The notes: a model not told the origin generated them from the sequence alone. Shown: positions 8,533 through 18,202, counted from the stretch's first letter. The stretch is DNA of 64,000 bases from Alphaproteobacteria bacterium (GCA_016794125.1 JAEUKT010000002.1:1031396-1095395); one strand, 5' to 3'. A program made the numbers and translations.

Positions 8533-10592
8533 CCGCTCAAGCGGAAAAAAAGACCGAAGCGAAGCCCGGAAAACTTTTTGATCTGGTGACCGATTTCAAG
8601 CCGGCGGGCGACCAGCCGACGGCGATTGCCGATTTGCTGGCGGGCATCAACGCGAACGAAAAAAACCAGGTACTGCTGGGCGTGACGGGGTCGGGCAAGA
8701 CCTTTACCGCCGCGCATGTCATCGCGCACCTCAACCGCCCCACCATCATCCTTGCGCCGAACAAGACGCTCGCGGCGCAGCTGTTCGGCGAGATGAAGGA
8801 ATTCTTCCCGAACAACGCGGTCGAGTATTTCGTGTCCTATTACGATTACTACCAGCCCGAAGCCTATGTGCCGAAAACCGATACCTTCATTGAAAAAGAC
8901 AGTTCCATCAACGAACAGATCGACCGCCTGCGCCACTCCGCCACCCGCGCGCTGATGGAGCGCCGCGACTGCATCGTGGTCGCATCCGTTTCCTGCATTT
9001 ACGGCATCGGCGACGTTGAAACCTATCGCGGGATGATTTTCGACATCAATGTGGGCGAAAACATTGACCGCAACGCGCTGGTCAAGAAACTGATCGAGCT
9101 GCATTACGAGCGTAACGACATCGATTTCTCGCGCGGCACGTTCCGCGTCCGCGGCGATGTGCTGGAACTGTTCCCCGCCCACTTGTCGGATGCCGCATGG
9201 CGCATTTCGATGTTCGGCGACGAGATCGAAAGCATTACCGAAGTCGATGCGCTGACCGGCGAAAAAATGGACAGTTTCGAAACCGTGCGCGTCTATGCCA
9301 ACAGCCACTATGTAACGCCGAAACCGACGATGCAGCAGGCGATCAAGCAGATCAAGGCGGACCTGCATACGCGCCTTGCCGAATTCCGCGCGGCGGGCAA
9401 GCTTCTGGAAGAACAGCGCCTTGCGCAGCGCACATCGTTCGATATCGAAATGCTGGAGGCGACGGGCATGTGCGCCGGCATCGAAAACTATTCGCGTTAC
9501 CTGACCGGCCGCGCGCCCGGCGCGCCGCCGCCCACATTGTTTGAATACCTGCCCGAAGACGCGCTGCTGATCGTTGATGAAAGCCACGTGATGGTCCCCC
9601 AGCTGCACGGCATGTACAAGGGCGACCGCGCACGTAAGGTGACGCTGTCCGACTATGGTTTCCGCCTGCCGGCCTGCCTTGATAACCGCCCGCTGATGTT
9701 CGATGAATGGGACAAAATGCGCCCGCAGACGGTGTTCGTCTCGGCGACGCCCGGAGATTGGGAATTGCAGCAGACCGGCGGCGTGTTTGCCGAACAGGTC
9801 GTAAGGCCGACGGGTTTGACCGACCCTCCCGTTATCATCCGCCCCACCGAAAAACAGGTCGATGACCTGCTGGCCGAATGCCGCGATGTGGTGGCCAAGG
9901 GCTACCGCGTGCTGGTGACAACGCTGACCAAGCGCATGGCGGAAGACCTGACGACTTATATGACCGAAACGGGGCTGAAGGTACGCTACCTGCATTCCGA
10001 CGTCGATACGCTGGAGCGGATCGAAATTATCCGCGACCTGCGTTTGGGCGTATTCGATGTGCTGATCGGCATCAACCTGCTGCGCGAAGGCCTCGATATC
10101 CCGGAATGTGCGCTGGTCGCCATTCTGGATGCCGATAAGGAAGGTTACTTGCGGTCGCGCACCTCGCTTATCCAGACGATTGGCCGCGCGGCGCGTAACG
10201 TCGATGCGCGCGCGATTTTGTATGCCGATAAAATCACCGGCAGCATGAAACAGGCGCTGGAGGAAACCGGCCGCCGCCGCGAAAAACAGCTGAAATACAA
10301 CGCCGAAAACGGCATCACGCCCGCAACCGTGCGCAGCAAGATTTCCGATATCCTCGCCAGTGTCTTTGAAAAGGGCGACCATGTGGATGTGAAGGCGGGG
10401 GCTGCGACCGACGGACATATGGTCGGCAAGGACCTGAAATCCTATATGGCCGGCCTTGAAAAACGCATGAAGCAGGCCGCCGCCAATCTGGAATTCGAGG
10501 AAGCCGCGCGCCTGCGTGACGAATTGCGCAGGCTGGAGGCGGCGGAGCTGACCTATCTGGGCGCGGCGGCGGCAGACGCGGCGGTCCAGTAA
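8529..10592 (+). CDS. uvrB: UvrABC system protein B
   Basis: The damage-verification helicase subunit of nucleotide excision repair, 687 residues, normal for the family. Walker A is [16 protein letters not shown] near residue 50, and the beta-hairpin/[12 protein letters not shown] region follows at about 100-115. The DEAD-like box is DESHVMV near 352. Helicase motifs V and VI ([22 protein letters not shown]) are intact, and a C-terminal UVR motif ([17 protein letters not shown]) is present for UvrC contact. The ATG overlaps the upstream Rap1a-like gene by 4 bp. uvrB converges on the next minus-strand gene with no gap and no obvious hairpin between. Confidence 0.97.
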   Translation: MTAQAEKKTEAKPGKLFDLVTDFKPAGDQPTAIADLLAGINANEKNQVLLGVTGSGKTFTAAHVIAHLNRPTIILAPNKTLAAQLFGEMKEFFPNNAVEYFVSYYDYYQPEAYVPKTDTFIEKDSSINEQIDRLRHSATRALMERRDCIVVASVSCIYGIGDVETYRGMIFDINVGENIDRNALVKKLIELHYERNDIDFSRGTFRVRGDVLELFPAHLSDAAWRISMFGDEIESITEVDALTGEKMDSFETVRVYANSHYVTPKPTMQQAIKQIKADLHTRLAEFRAAGKLLEEQRLAQRTSFDIEMLEATGMCAGIENYSRYLTGRAPGAPPPTLFEYLPEDALLIVDESHVMVPQLHGMYKGDRARKVTLSDYGFRLPACLDNRPLMFDEWDKMRPQTVFVSATPGDWELQQTGGVFAEQVVRPTGLTDPPVIIRPTEKQVDDLLAECRDVVAKGYRVLVTTLTKRMAEDLTTYMTETGLKVRYLHSDVDTLERIEIIRDLRLGVFDVLIGINLLREGLDIPECALVAILDADKEGYLRSRTSLIQTIGRAARNVDARAILYADKITGSMKQALEETGRRREKQLKYNAENGITPATVRSKISDILASVFEKGDHVDVKAGAATDGHMVGKDLKSYMAGLEKRMKQAAANLEFEEAARLRDELRRLEAAELTYLGAAAADAAVQ

Positions 10593-10910
10593 TCAGCGGA
10601 TCAATTTCATGGATCTTGCGGTGGCATGCAGTACGCCCGCCGCTTCATCAAGGTCGCGCATCGAATAAATGCTGCCCTTGTTGATTTCCGACGCGGTTTC
10701 CACCAGCTTCAGTTTCAAATAGTTTTCTTCGTCGTCATTGAATTGTGGCACAACCGCCAAGCCTGTCATTTCCGTGAACAGGTCTTCCGCATGGCCCAAC
10801 GGGTTGCCGTCGCGCGGCGGCATGCGTGCGGACAGGTTGAAGCAGGTGGCAAGCCGTTTTGCCTCCAGCCCTACTTTTGCCTCGTCGAAAAACCCGATCT
10901 CCAGCGACAT
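10593..10910 (-). CDS. Hypothetical protein (105 aa)
   Basis: A small soluble protein with no recognised domain. Its ATG overlaps the stop of the upstream gene (TAATG), so the two are translationally coupled and probably act together. The sequence is mixed helical and acidic in the middle (FNDDEENYLKLKLVETA), with no signal peptide, membrane helix or metal-binding motif. The stop abuts that of uvrB. Confidence 0.6.
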   Translation of the reverse strand: MSLEIGFFDEAKVGLEAKRLATCFNLSARMPPRDGNPLGHAEDLFTEMTGLAVVPQFNDDEENYLKLKLVETASEINKGSIYSMRDLDEAAGVLHATARSMKLIR

Positions 10911-11539
10911 TATGCCGTGGGGGCTTTGGGCGTACGGGGCTTTTTCGGTTTTGCGGGCTTCTTTTCTTCCGCCGCAGGCGCAGCGGGAGCTGCCGGGGGT
11001 TCCTGCACGTCTTTCGCGCGCTTCAGGAATTCCTGTACGCGCACCAGCTCGTCCTGGGAACGGCCGGCGAGCGAGGTGAAGAATTTGCCGACGCCGCGAA
11101 GCGACAGGTCGGGCGACTGGATTTCCGTCATCGGCATGTTCAGCACGTCCTGGATGTCGGGATCGGCGAACAGCGCGCGGGTCCAGCCCAGCGTGCCTTT
11201 GATGTCTTTCGAGAACTTGCCTTCGTTGCGCTCTTCGGATTTCGCGATGATTTCTTCCAGCACGTTGATCATCGGCTTGCCCTTGGTGTCGATTTCCAGC
11301 TTGGATGCGACGGCGAGTGTCAGCACTTTCACTTCAAGGATGATCGGCAGGACATCATATGCCGTCATGATTGCGCCCTTGCCGGGATCCGACAAGACTT
11401 CTTTCTGGCGGCGCAGCGCATCGCCGAGATCCTTCGTCAGCAGGTCGGGGTTGTTGGAATGCAGTAGTTTCGGGCCATGATCGCGCGCCATTTTTGCGAA
11501 GATGAAGGCGAGCTTTAAATTCGGGGGGATCAAGGCCAT
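10910..11539 (-). CDS. Hypothetical protein with Pro/Ala/Lys-rich tail (209 aa)
   Basis: An unrecognised protein, first gene of a two-gene operon. AAAGGGAA precedes the ATG. Residues 1-170 look helical and globular (MALIPPNLKLAFIFAKMARD and onward). Residues about 175-209 form a low-complexity tail of Pro, Ala, Lys and Glu (EEKKPAKPKKPRTPKAP), similar in style to the tail of the protein at 23215. Such basic tails bind DNA or polyanions in PhaF-type phasins and histone H1-like proteins; that parallel is inference only. Confidence 0.65.
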   Translation of the reverse strand: MALIPPNLKLAFIFAKMARDHGPKLLHSNNPDLLTKDLGDALRRQKEVLSDPGKGAIMTAYDVLPIILEVKVLTLAVASKLEIDTKGKPMINVLEEIIAKSEERNEGKFSKDIKGTLGWTRALFADPDIQDVLNMPMTEIQSPDLSLRGVGKFFTSLAGRSQDELVRVQEFLKRAKDVQEPPAAPAAPAAEEKKPAKPKKPRTPKAPTA

Positions 11540-11821
11540 CTGTGGTTCCCTTTCAAAGATTCTAAATAGCGTGTGTAATGCATTCTTTTGTTAACATAAG
11601 CCCCCTATAGGGTCAACGAAAGTTGCGCCCAAAATTAACGATTTTACTTACCATAATACAAGGATGGCGATTTTTTCTGAAACTAAAAATCCCAGATACA
11701 TGAGTCGGTTAAATTTAATAACGAATTGGAAAGCAAAAACGCATCAAATGCAATCCTGTACTAATTGTTAATTCTGCCATACAGTAATGTTGTGGGTGTT
11801 TAGTTACGGGGAGATGGTTTA
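11540..11821. other. Longest intergenic region (282 bp), divergent promoters
   Basis: An AT-rich spacer between two divergently transcribed genes, so it should hold at least two promoters. A 10-bp palindrome CCCTATAGGG lies at 11603-11612. The histidine kinase start is preceded by GGGGAG at 11808-11813. No ORF or RNA gene is recognisable here. Confidence 0.5.
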
Positions 11822-13846
11822 ATGCCGGACAGGCGCAAGTCCGCACATCCGAAAACCGATCAGGACATGATGCGCTGCGTCGTGGACGCGAAAGGCGATC
11901 TCGTGTTCATCAGCCCTGCGCTTGGCTGGGCGCTCGGGCAGGGTGCGACCGCGCTTTTGAACAAGCCCCTCCATTCTCTGATTCGTATCGTGGCTGCGCT
12001 CGACAGCACGCATCAAAGCCTTGATCTTGCCGACCTGCAATCCGGATTTTATGAAGTGGCGCTGTTGCGCAGCGAACGCGATCCCGTCGTCGTGCAGGCG
12101 CGCATCGACCGCGTCGATGCCGCAGGCGGCCGCCGCTTCATCGTTATCTGGCTCGACCCCGAAGATAAGCTCAAGAAACAGAAGCAGCAGGGCGATTTCA
12201 ACCTTGTGGCCAAGGAATTCGCGGCCTTTATCGCCGAAAACAACGACAAGCATGAAACTGAAAATACAGCTGCGGAACGCAAGCCGGACTTGACCCATAT
12301 TTCCAAGGCAGACGGCGAACTGCGGCACTTCCTGAACCTGTCGAACGATTTGCTGGGTGTTTATCGCCGCGATATGTCCTTTGTGCGCGTGAACTTCGCG
12401 TTCAACCGCGTGCTTGGATTCAGCGACCCCGAATTGAAACTGTTCCCCTTTATCGACTTGATTCACCCGGAAGAGCGCGACCATATCGTGCAGGTGATGC
12501 AAAAGGTCATCCATGCGCCGCTCGATACCGAAACGCGCGTCGATTTCGAATGCCGCGCGCGCTGCAAGGACGGCTCGTACCGCTGGATCGAATGGATCCA
12601 CAAAGCAGGCGGCGAGCATATCTACATCGTCGGCCGCGACGTGACCGAGATCAAGCAGCACGAGATCGAGCTGCAGCGCCGCGAAGCGCAGCTGTCCGAA
12701 GCGCAGAAGATCGGCCGCATGGGCCATTGGTACTGGGAAGCTGGGCAGTCCGGCATCGAATGGTCGGAACAGATCTACACCACTTTCGGCGTTGATCCGG
12801 ACAAATATAAACCCACAATCGACAATGTCAGCGCGATGCTGCTGAAGCGCGATCTGGGCCGCATCATGCGCGTGTTCCAGCGCGCGCTTATCCGCAAGCG
12901 CGATTACGCGCTGGAATTCAGCGTGCGCCGCCCGACGGGCGGGATCAGATATGTGCGCTGCGAAGGCCGCTGCAAGGTCAATATGAAGACCGGCGAGGTC
13001 GAGGCGCTATACGGCATCATGCAGGATATCACGGAGCGCACGCAGCACGAAAAACAACTGCGCGAGGCGAAGGAAGCGGCAGAAAGCGCGTACGCGTCCA
13101 AAACCCGCTTCCTTGCCAACATGTCCCACGAATTGCGCACGCCGCTGAACGCCATCATCGGCTTCTCCGAAATGATCCAGCGCCAGCTGCTGGGGCCGAT
13201 GGGCAATGCGCGGTACCTCGATTACATCAGCGGCATCCGCCAGTCGGGCGAACACCTTCTCGACCTTATCAACGATATTCTCGATATGTCGAAGATCGAG
13301 GTTGGCAAGTATGAACTGTATGTCGAAGAACTGAACGTCGGCAAAATCATCCGCCTTGCCATCCACATGGTCGAAGGGCGCGCGCACGAACAGCAGGTGA
13401 AACTGGTCGCCGACGACATTCCTGACGACATCCACATCATGGCCGACCGTCGGGCGGTCATGCAGATCCTCCTGAACCTGATGTCCAATGCCATCAAGTT
13501 CACCAAGGCGGGCGGCACGGTCGATGTGCGCTGCTTCCCTGAGCTGGGCGGTGTCGCCATGGTCGTGTCCGATACCGGCGTCGGCATCCCGCGCGAAAAA
13601 CTGGATGTTGTGACGCTGCCGTTCGAACAGGTGTCTTCCGAATTCACGCGCAATCATGAAGGTTCGGGCCTCGGATTAGCGATTACCAAAGACCTGGTGG
13701 AACTGCATGGCGGCACCATCGACATCGACAGCGAAGTGGGCGTCGGCACCATCGTGACGGTCGTGCTGCCCGAAAAAGTGCCAGAAGGCAAAAAAGTGCA
13801 GGCCGCCGAAAACGCCGCCCGCCGCGAACTCGAAACCGCGGGATAA
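11822..13846 (+). CDS. Multi-PAS sensor histidine kinase
   Basis: A 674-residue cytoplasmic histidine kinase with no transmembrane segment. The N-terminus has a PAS-like region (about 15-110), then two PAS/PAC modules (about 160-280 and 290-400, the latter ending YGIMQDITERTQ). HisKA follows with the phospho-acceptor His436 in MSHELRTPLNAIIGFSEMI, and the HATPase_c domain shows N box NLMSNAIKFTKAGG, G1 VSDTGVGIP and G2 EGSGLGLAITKDL. This architecture matches DivJ/PleC-like alphaproteobacterial kinases. No response regulator is adjacent, so it is an orphan kinase. GGGGAG lies 8 nt before the ATG. Confidence 0.92.
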   Translation: MPDRRKSAHPKTDQDMMRCVVDAKGDLVFISPALGWALGQGATALLNKPLHSLIRIVAALDSTHQSLDLADLQSGFYEVALLRSERDPVVVQARIDRVDAAGGRRFIVIWLDPEDKLKKQKQQGDFNLVAKEFAAFIAENNDKHETENTAAERKPDLTHISKADGELRHFLNLSNDLLGVYRRDMSFVRVNFAFNRVLGFSDPELKLFPFIDLIHPEERDHIVQVMQKVIHAPLDTETRVDFECRARCKDGSYRWIEWIHKAGGEHIYIVGRDVTEIKQHEIELQRREAQLSEAQKIGRMGHWYWEAGQSGIEWSEQIYTTFGVDPDKYKPTIDNVSAMLLKRDLGRIMRVFQRALIRKRDYALEFSVRRPTGGIRYVRCEGRCKVNMKTGEVEALYGIMQDITERTQHEKQLREAKEAAESAYASKTRFLANMSHELRTPLNAIIGFSEMIQRQLLGPMGNARYLDYISGIRQSGEHLLDLINDILDMSKIEVGKYELYVEELNVGKIIRLAIHMVEGRAHEQQVKLVADDIPDDIHIMADRRAVMQILLNLMSNAIKFTKAGGTVDVRCFPELGGVAMVVSDTGVGIPREKLDVVTLPFEQVSSEFTRNHEGSGLGLAITKDLVELHGGTIDIDSEVGVGTIVTVVLPEKVPEGKKVQAAENAARRELETAG

Positions 13847-13852
13847 TTCTTC

Positions 13853-14860
13853 ATGAAACGCCACGGCATTATCGTCAGCCCCGCGGGGGATCTTGGCGCA
13901 ACCTTTAATCCGGCCGCCGCGAAACTTGATGACGGCCGTTATGTATTGCTGGTGCGGTCGGTGCCTGCGGGATACGAAAAAATCGGGCCTGTGAATTCCT
14001 TTACCGGCAATTACACTTCGCATATCAGCCTGTGGGACGCGCAGGCGCCGGCAGGCCCGTTCAAGCTGCTGGATGAAAAGGCGATTGCGCCCGACCAGCC
14101 GTTTGACCGTTATGGCGCGGAAGACCCGCGCATCACAAAGGTCGGCGACACCTATTACATTTTCTACACCTCGATCGCAAAACCGCTTGACCAGCCTGAT
14201 GCGGGCGACGGCATCCGCATCGCCATGGCCAGCACGAAAGATTTCAAGGCATTCGAAAAACACGGCACCATTGGCCCCGACCGTCGCTGCAAGGCAGGAC
14301 TGGTTTTTGAGAGCGTCGGCAACCTGTTTTTCATGTGGAAAGACGAGCAGGTGCATGAACGCACCATGCTGACGCCGCTGCCGAAGAATTTCGACATCAA
14401 GGACACGAAGGCTTGGGAGAGTTTCTGGGAGGGGCGTGATATCGAGAAAGACCTGCTGCTGGGAGCGGGCGGCAAGCATGAGGGTCTGGGTGTCGAGCCT
14501 GGCGCGCCACCCATCGAAATCGAAGAAGGCCTGTTGCTGGCCTATTCCAGCATCTCGTCCGATTTCAACTGGACGATCAGCCTTCTGCTGCTCGACAAGA
14601 ACGACCCCACCAAGATATTTGCGAAGTCGGACAAACCGATGCTGCGCCCTGAGATGGATTACGAATTAAAGGGTGACGTGAACAATGTCGTTTTCCCTTG
14701 CGGTGCGGTGATCGATAACGGCCGCCTGTATGTGTATTACGGCGGTGCGGATAAAATCTGCGCGGTTGCGTCGGAAGGCATGGACGAGGTCAGGAACCAG
14801 CTGGGATTGAACGCGGGCAAGGAGGCATCGCCGAAACCGCCCATACAAGGAAGGATGTAA
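13853..14860 (+). CDS. GH130-type glycosidase / glycoside phosphorylase
   Basis: A 335-residue protein with the five-bladed beta-propeller pattern of GH130 beta-mannoside phosphorylases and related glycosidases. Marks seen are the early ATFNPAAAKLDDGRYVLLVR segment, RYGAEDPRITKVGDTYYIFY (the family D-P-R block), a central EPGAPPIEIEEGLLLAYSS stretch and the late VFPCGAVIDNGRLYVYYGGA strand. There is no signal peptide, suggesting action on an imported oligosaccharide. It starts 6 bp after the kinase stop and ends 1 bp before the next ATG, so the three genes probably form an operon. The exact substrate cannot be read from sequence. Confidence 0.75.
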   Translation: MKRHGIIVSPAGDLGATFNPAAAKLDDGRYVLLVRSVPAGYEKIGPVNSFTGNYTSHISLWDAQAPAGPFKLLDEKAIAPDQPFDRYGAEDPRITKVGDTYYIFYTSIAKPLDQPDAGDGIRIAMASTKDFKAFEKHGTIGPDRRCKAGLVFESVGNLFFMWKDEQVHERTMLTPLPKNFDIKDTKAWESFWEGRDIEKDLLLGAGGKHEGLGVEPGAPPIEIEEGLLLAYSSISSDFNWTISLLLLDKNDPTKIFAKSDKPMLRPEMDYELKGDVNNVVFPCGAVIDNGRLYVYYGGADKICAVASEGMDEVRNQLGLNAGKEASPKPPIQGRM

Positions 14861-14861
14861 A

Positions 14862-15311
14862 ATGAAAAAAATCATGATCGCCGCGGTTTGCGCCGCAATT
14901 GCACTGGCATCGCCCGCGCTGGCTAAAAATAACGGTAACGGCCATGGCAACGGTCAGGGCAAATCGAAGGCGAAATGGGAAAACAGCGAAAGCTATGATC
15001 ACGGCAGTCGTAAAGGCGTGCGCGGTGACCGCGACATCTTGCGCGATTATGTGCTGGGTCATTACCGCAAAAACTGCCCGCCCGGCCTTGCCAAGAAAAA
15101 CCCGCCCTGCATCCCGCCTGGCCAGGCGAAAAAATTCGGCGTTGGCGAATATCTGCCGAAGGGGGGCTACGAGCCGCTGCCGGATTACATCATCGACCAG
15201 TTGACCCCTCGCAACGGCAGCTATGTGCGCGTTGACCGTAATGTGTACCTGATCGCGGAAGGTACGCGCAAAGTGCTGGATGCGATCGAGCTGTTTTCGG
15301 CGGTCGAGTAA
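14862..15311 (+). CDS. Small secreted protein, RcnB/DUF1236-like
   Basis: A 149-residue exported protein with signal peptide (MKKIMIAAVCAAIALASPAL-AK). AAGGAAGG sits inside the end of the upstream gene, a strong ribosome-binding site. The mature protein starts with a low-complexity Asn/Gly/His/Lys segment (NNGNGHGNGQGKSKAKW). A Pro/Cys part follows (CPPGLAKKNPPCIPPGQAKK), then a short C-terminal fold (YVRVDRNVYLIAEGTRKVLD) of the kind that ends RcnB and DUF1236 periplasmic proteins. The C-terminus resembles that of the gene at 21304. It may bind metal through its His/Cys residues, but that is inference. Confidence 0.7.
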   Translation: MKKIMIAAVCAAIALASPALAKNNGNGHGNGQGKSKAKWENSESYDHGSRKGVRGDRDILRDYVLGHYRKNCPPGLAKKNPPCIPPGQAKKFGVGEYLPKGGYEPLPDYIIDQLTPRNGSYVRVDRNVYLIAEGTRKVLDAIELFSAVE

Positions 15312-16283
15312 TTATTTACCGGCGGATTGTTCGTTGTCTTCAAATTTCAGGAAGGCGGCCGTATCGTCGTCGATTTCAAGGCAGTCTTGCAGGCCGGAGC
15401 GGAAATCGGGGTGCAGCAGCGTAACGCCCAACTCGTTCTTCAGCCGGTCGTTCTTGATGCGCTTGTTGTCTTTGTAAAAGCTGCGCACGATGGGCGCCAT
15501 TTCGGTCTGCTCGAATTCCGTCATAGGCGGCGCGTCGATGCCGATCAGGTTGCAGGCGAAGGTGACAACCTCGTGGCTCGGCGACGGCGTGTCGTCGGAC
15601 AGGTTGTAAATCGCGCCGGGATTTGGCTTGTTAATTGATGCGATCAGCGCCTGCACGATGTCGTCGACATGGATGCGGTTGAACACATGGCCCGGCTTGT
15701 CGATGCGGCGCGCCGTGCCCGCGCGTACGGAGTCAATCGCGCTGCGGCCGGGGCCGTAAATGCCCGACAGGCGGAAGATATGAAGCGGCAGCCCGTCGTT
15801 CAGGTGCAGGAAATTCCATTGCTGTTCCGCCCGCAGGCGCAAAGACCCGCGGCGGCTGGTCGGTTCCGGCGTCGCTTTCTCGTCGATCCAGTTGCCGTCC
15901 TGGTTGCCGTATACGCCGGTCGTGGAAAGGTAACCCACCCATTCGATATTCGGCATGCTGGCAAGATCGAACCCATGCGCATCGACGACAAGGTCGCCAT
16001 CCGCGCCCGGCGGAATGGAAATCAGCACATGCGTGACATCGGCAAATGTCTCGAACGGATCCATGATGGTATGCGTCTGGTCGTAGAGCGTTGCATCGAT
16101 TCCCGATTTCTTCAGGAAGGCGCGCTTATCCGGGTCTGTCGTCGTGCCCGCGATTTTCCAGCCGAATTCGCGCAGGCGCTCGCCCAGAAAACTGGCGGTA
16201 TAGCCGTAACCGAAACAGAAAAGCTTCTTGTCGCGCATGGCGGGCTGGATGGGTTCGATCTTGTCGCGCATGCCGTCCACCAT
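15312..16283 (-). CDS. NAD(P)-dependent epimerase/dehydratase-like SDR
   Basis: A 323-residue extended short-chain dehydrogenase-like protein. The nucleotide-binding loop reads CFGYGYTASFLGERL rather than the usual GxxGxxG, as in the atypical SDR (YeeZ/SDR_a5-like) group. The active-site region has YLSTTGVYGNQDG, with Ser/Thr and Tyr, but the Lys expected four residues after the Tyr is not evident. FNRIHVDDIVQAL is the typical late motif. The start is uncertain: ATG at 16283, 16271 and 16235 are in frame, and 16271 has a GGTGG-like sequence before it. It is the last gene of the minus-strand aroQ-accBC operon; the substrate is unknown. Confidence 0.8.
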   Translation of the reverse strand: MVDGMRDKIEPIQPAMRDKKLFCFGYGYTASFLGERLREFGWKIAGTTTDPDKRAFLKKSGIDATLYDQTHTIMDPFETFADVTHVLISIPPGADGDLVVDAHGFDLASMPNIEWVGYLSTTGVYGNQDGNWIDEKATPEPTSRRGSLRLRAEQQWNFLHLNDGLPLHIFRLSGIYGPGRSAIDSVRAGTARRIDKPGHVFNRIHVDDIVQALIASINKPNPGAIYNLSDDTPSPSHEVVTFACNLIGIDAPPMTEFEQTEMAPIVRSFYKDNKRIKNDRLKNELGVTLLHPDFRSGLQDCLEIDDDTAAFLKFEDNEQSAGK

Positions 16284-16291
16284 CCAGTTGA

Positions 16292-16960
16292 TCAGAAATC
16301 AAGGTTCTGATAATGGCTGGGCGGGGAGAAGCCCGGAATGCTGTCATCCAGCAGCGGCTTGAACGACGGGCGCGACTTGATGCGCACATACCAGTCCTTC
16401 GCGGCCTTGTGCTCTTCCCAAGGCACATCGCCGATATAGTCGATGGCCGAAAGATGCGCGGCGGCTGTGACATCGGCCAGCGAAATATCGTCTCCCGCAA
16501 GCCAGCGGCGGCGCTCCGTCAAAAAGCCGATGTAGTCGAGGTGGTAATGGATGTTCGCATGACCGGCGCGGATCGACGGGCCATGCGGCTCACCCATTTT
16601 CAGGAAGCGTTTCATCATCTTTTCGCCGACCAGGTTTTCGGTCACTTCGGCGTTGAATTTCTGGTCGAACCAGGCGACAAGGCGGCGGGTTTCCGCGCGC
16701 TGCAGCGGGTCGCGGCCCATCAGGTCGATTGTATTGTAAACCTCGTTCAAATATTCGCAGATGACCTGGCTGTCGGTCAGGATCGTGCCGTCGGGCTCGA
16801 TCAACACGGGCACATCGCCCGCCGGGTTGAGGGCGAGGAATTCGGTGCGGCGTTCCCAGATTTTTTCGATCTTCAGGTCAAAGTCGAGCTTCTTCTCGGC
16901 AAGCGCGATGCGCACTTTCCGCGAAGATGGATGCAGCCATAGGTGATAGAGCGTCCTCAT
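16292..16960 (-). CDS. Glutathione S-transferase family protein
   Basis: A 222-residue protein with an N-terminal thioredoxin-like domain (MRTLYHLWLHPSSRKVRIAL). The PV-L element (GDVPVLIEPDGTILTDSQVI) and the helical C-terminal domain (WLAGDDISLADVTAAAHLS, the N-capping motif region) follow. The Ser pair in HPSSRKVRIAL sits where the catalytic Ser/Cys of bacterial GSTs is expected. The ATG at 16960 was chosen because it begins the first beta strand; a TTG at 16996 would add 12 non-family residues. It lies 8 bp before the SDR gene in the same operon. Probable role: glutathione-dependent detoxification. Confidence 0.88.
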   Translation of the reverse strand: MRTLYHLWLHPSSRKVRIALAEKKLDFDLKIEKIWERRTEFLALNPAGDVPVLIEPDGTILTDSQVICEYLNEVYNTIDLMGRDPLQRAETRRLVAWFDQKFNAEVTENLVGEKMMKRFLKMGEPHGPSIRAGHANIHYHLDYIGFLTERRRWLAGDDISLADVTAAAHLSAIDYIGDVPWEEHKAAKDWYVRIKSRPSFKPLLDDSIPGFSPPSHYQNLDF

Positions 16961-17034
16961 TCCATTGAATTTAAAGAACGAATCGCTCCGCGACAATTGT
17001 AAAATCGGAAAGGCGTTTTGGCCTTCGTTTGTTC

Positions 17035-17640
17035 TTATTTTGCGGCGGTCGCCGTCAGCTTCACATCCACGGCAATTTCATTTGCAATAACGCTGGGATC
17101 GGCCCAATCGCCTGTTCCAAGAGCGAATTTGGAGCGGTCGAGCGTCACTTTGCCGTTCATCACGGCAGTGTCTTTGCCAGAGTCCTTGGTGTCGATGGCA
17201 AGAGTGAAGGGCAGCTCGATCTGCTGAACCGTGCCATGCAGCGTCAGCGTCGCTTCGGCGACATAGCTGCCGTCGTCTTTTTTGAGTATCTTCTGCGTCT
17301 CGAATCGCGCCTTGGGGAACTGGGCGATATCCAGCCAGTCGCTGCCGAACAGGCTCTTGTTGCGGTCGGTGTCGCGCGCGTCGATGGTTGTCAGGTCGAT
17401 ATCGACAGTGACTTTCGACTGGTCAAGATGCGCGTCATCGAAATAGATGGAGGGGGTGAAGCTGCGGATGTCGCCGTCGAAATCCTTGCCCATCTGCTTA
17501 CCCTTAAATGTGATGCTGCTGTCTTTTTCCACCATCTTCCATTCGCGGGCGGCGGACGGGGCGGATGCGGGCGCTGCGTCCTCGGCGTTTGCCGCAACGG
17601 GCAGTAAGGAGAGGAGAAGGGCGAACAGGATCTGTTTCAT
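17035..17640 (-). CDS. YceI family periplasmic protein (copy 2)
   Basis: A 201-residue exported YceI protein with signal peptide MKQILFALLLSLLPVAANA-ED. The YceI lipocalin-like barrel binds polyisoprenoid or quinone-like lipids. The domain runs from about residue 35 (MVEKDSSITFKGKQMGK) through RNKSLFGSDWLDIAQFPKA and TLTLHGTVQQIELPF to DRSKFALGTGDW. It starts 2 bp after the cytochrome b561 stop, and a second YceI gene lies on the other side of that cytochrome. The pairing suggests a shared electron- or quinone-related envelope function. Confidence 0.9.
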   Translation of the reverse strand: MKQILFALLLSLLPVAANAEDAAPASAPSAAREWKMVEKDSSITFKGKQMGKDFDGDIRSFTPSIYFDDAHLDQSKVTVDIDLTTIDARDTDRNKSLFGSDWLDIAQFPKARFETQKILKKDDGSYVAEATLTLHGTVQQIELPFTLAIDTKDSGKDTAVMNGKVTLDRSKFALGTGDWADPSVIANEIAVDVKLTATAAK

Positions 17641-17642
17641 GG

Positions 17643-18194
17643 TCAGGGTTTTCCGAAGGGCAGCATGCGTTTAAGGGTGGCGTCTTTGGAAATGAAATGA
17701 TGCTTCAGCGCGGCCGCCGCATGCAGCAAGATCATGCCGATCAGCGCATAGGCCAGATATTCATGAACTTCGCCGAGGGTTTCCGCAAGTTCGGGGTTGG
17801 GCCGGACAAAATCGGGAAGCTGGGCAAGGCCGAAGAGCTTGACCGAACGGCCAAAGGCCGACGACATCAGCCAGCCCGACAGCGGCATGCCCAGCATGCA
17901 GATATAAAGGAAGAAATGCCCCGCATGCGCAGCGGCGCGTTCCCATGCCGCCATGCCGCCCACCAGCGGCGGTTTCTTCGAATAGACATGCCAGAGCACG
18001 CGGAAGAACGTCGCGGTCAGCACAAGGATGCCAAATGATTTGTGCAGGCCGTAAATCTGGAACAGCGCAGGGCCTTTTTCCGCGCGCACCATGTAAAGGC
18101 CGATGCCCAGCAGGCAGATGACGGTAATGCCGGTCAGCCAGTGAAATGCTTTCGTGACAGCGCCGTACTTTTCCGGAGAATTCTTGAGCTGCAT
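17643..18194 (-). CDS. Cytochrome b561 family membrane protein
   Basis: A 183-residue inner-membrane diheme cytochrome b561 of the CybB/YodB type. Four transmembrane helices are visible at about residues 17-36, 50-69, 88-107 and 145-165. Histidines suitable as heme ligands are His18 (KAFHWLTGITV), His51 (LHKSFGI), a pair near 90 (AAHAGHFFLYICMLGMPL) and His157 (LLHAAAALKHH). Members pass electrons between quinones and periplasmic acceptors. It lies between two yceI genes with gaps of 2 and 8 bp, like the E. coli yceJ-yceI pair. Confidence 0.92.
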   Translation of the reverse strand: MQLKNSPEKYGAVTKAFHWLTGITVICLLGIGLYMVRAEKGPALFQIYGLHKSFGILVLTATFFRVLWHVYSKKPPLVGGMAAWERAAAHAGHFFLYICMLGMPLSGWLMSSAFGRSVKLFGLAQLPDFVRPNPELAETLGEVHEYLAYALIGMILLHAAAALKHHFISKDATLKRMLPFGKP

Positions 18195-18202
18195 TCTAGA
18201 TC

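Noticed and set aside
8412-10418. Long minus-strand ORF (668 codons) opposite uvrB
   Set aside because: It is the antisense shadow of a GC-rich gene. uvrB on the other strand has every family motif, while this frame has no recognisable domain and is rich in His/Arg/Gln.
11603-11612. Palindrome CCCTATAGGG as an insertion-site duplication or attachment site
   Set aside because: No integrase, transposase or second copy at an element boundary is present. Kept only as a possible regulatory element.
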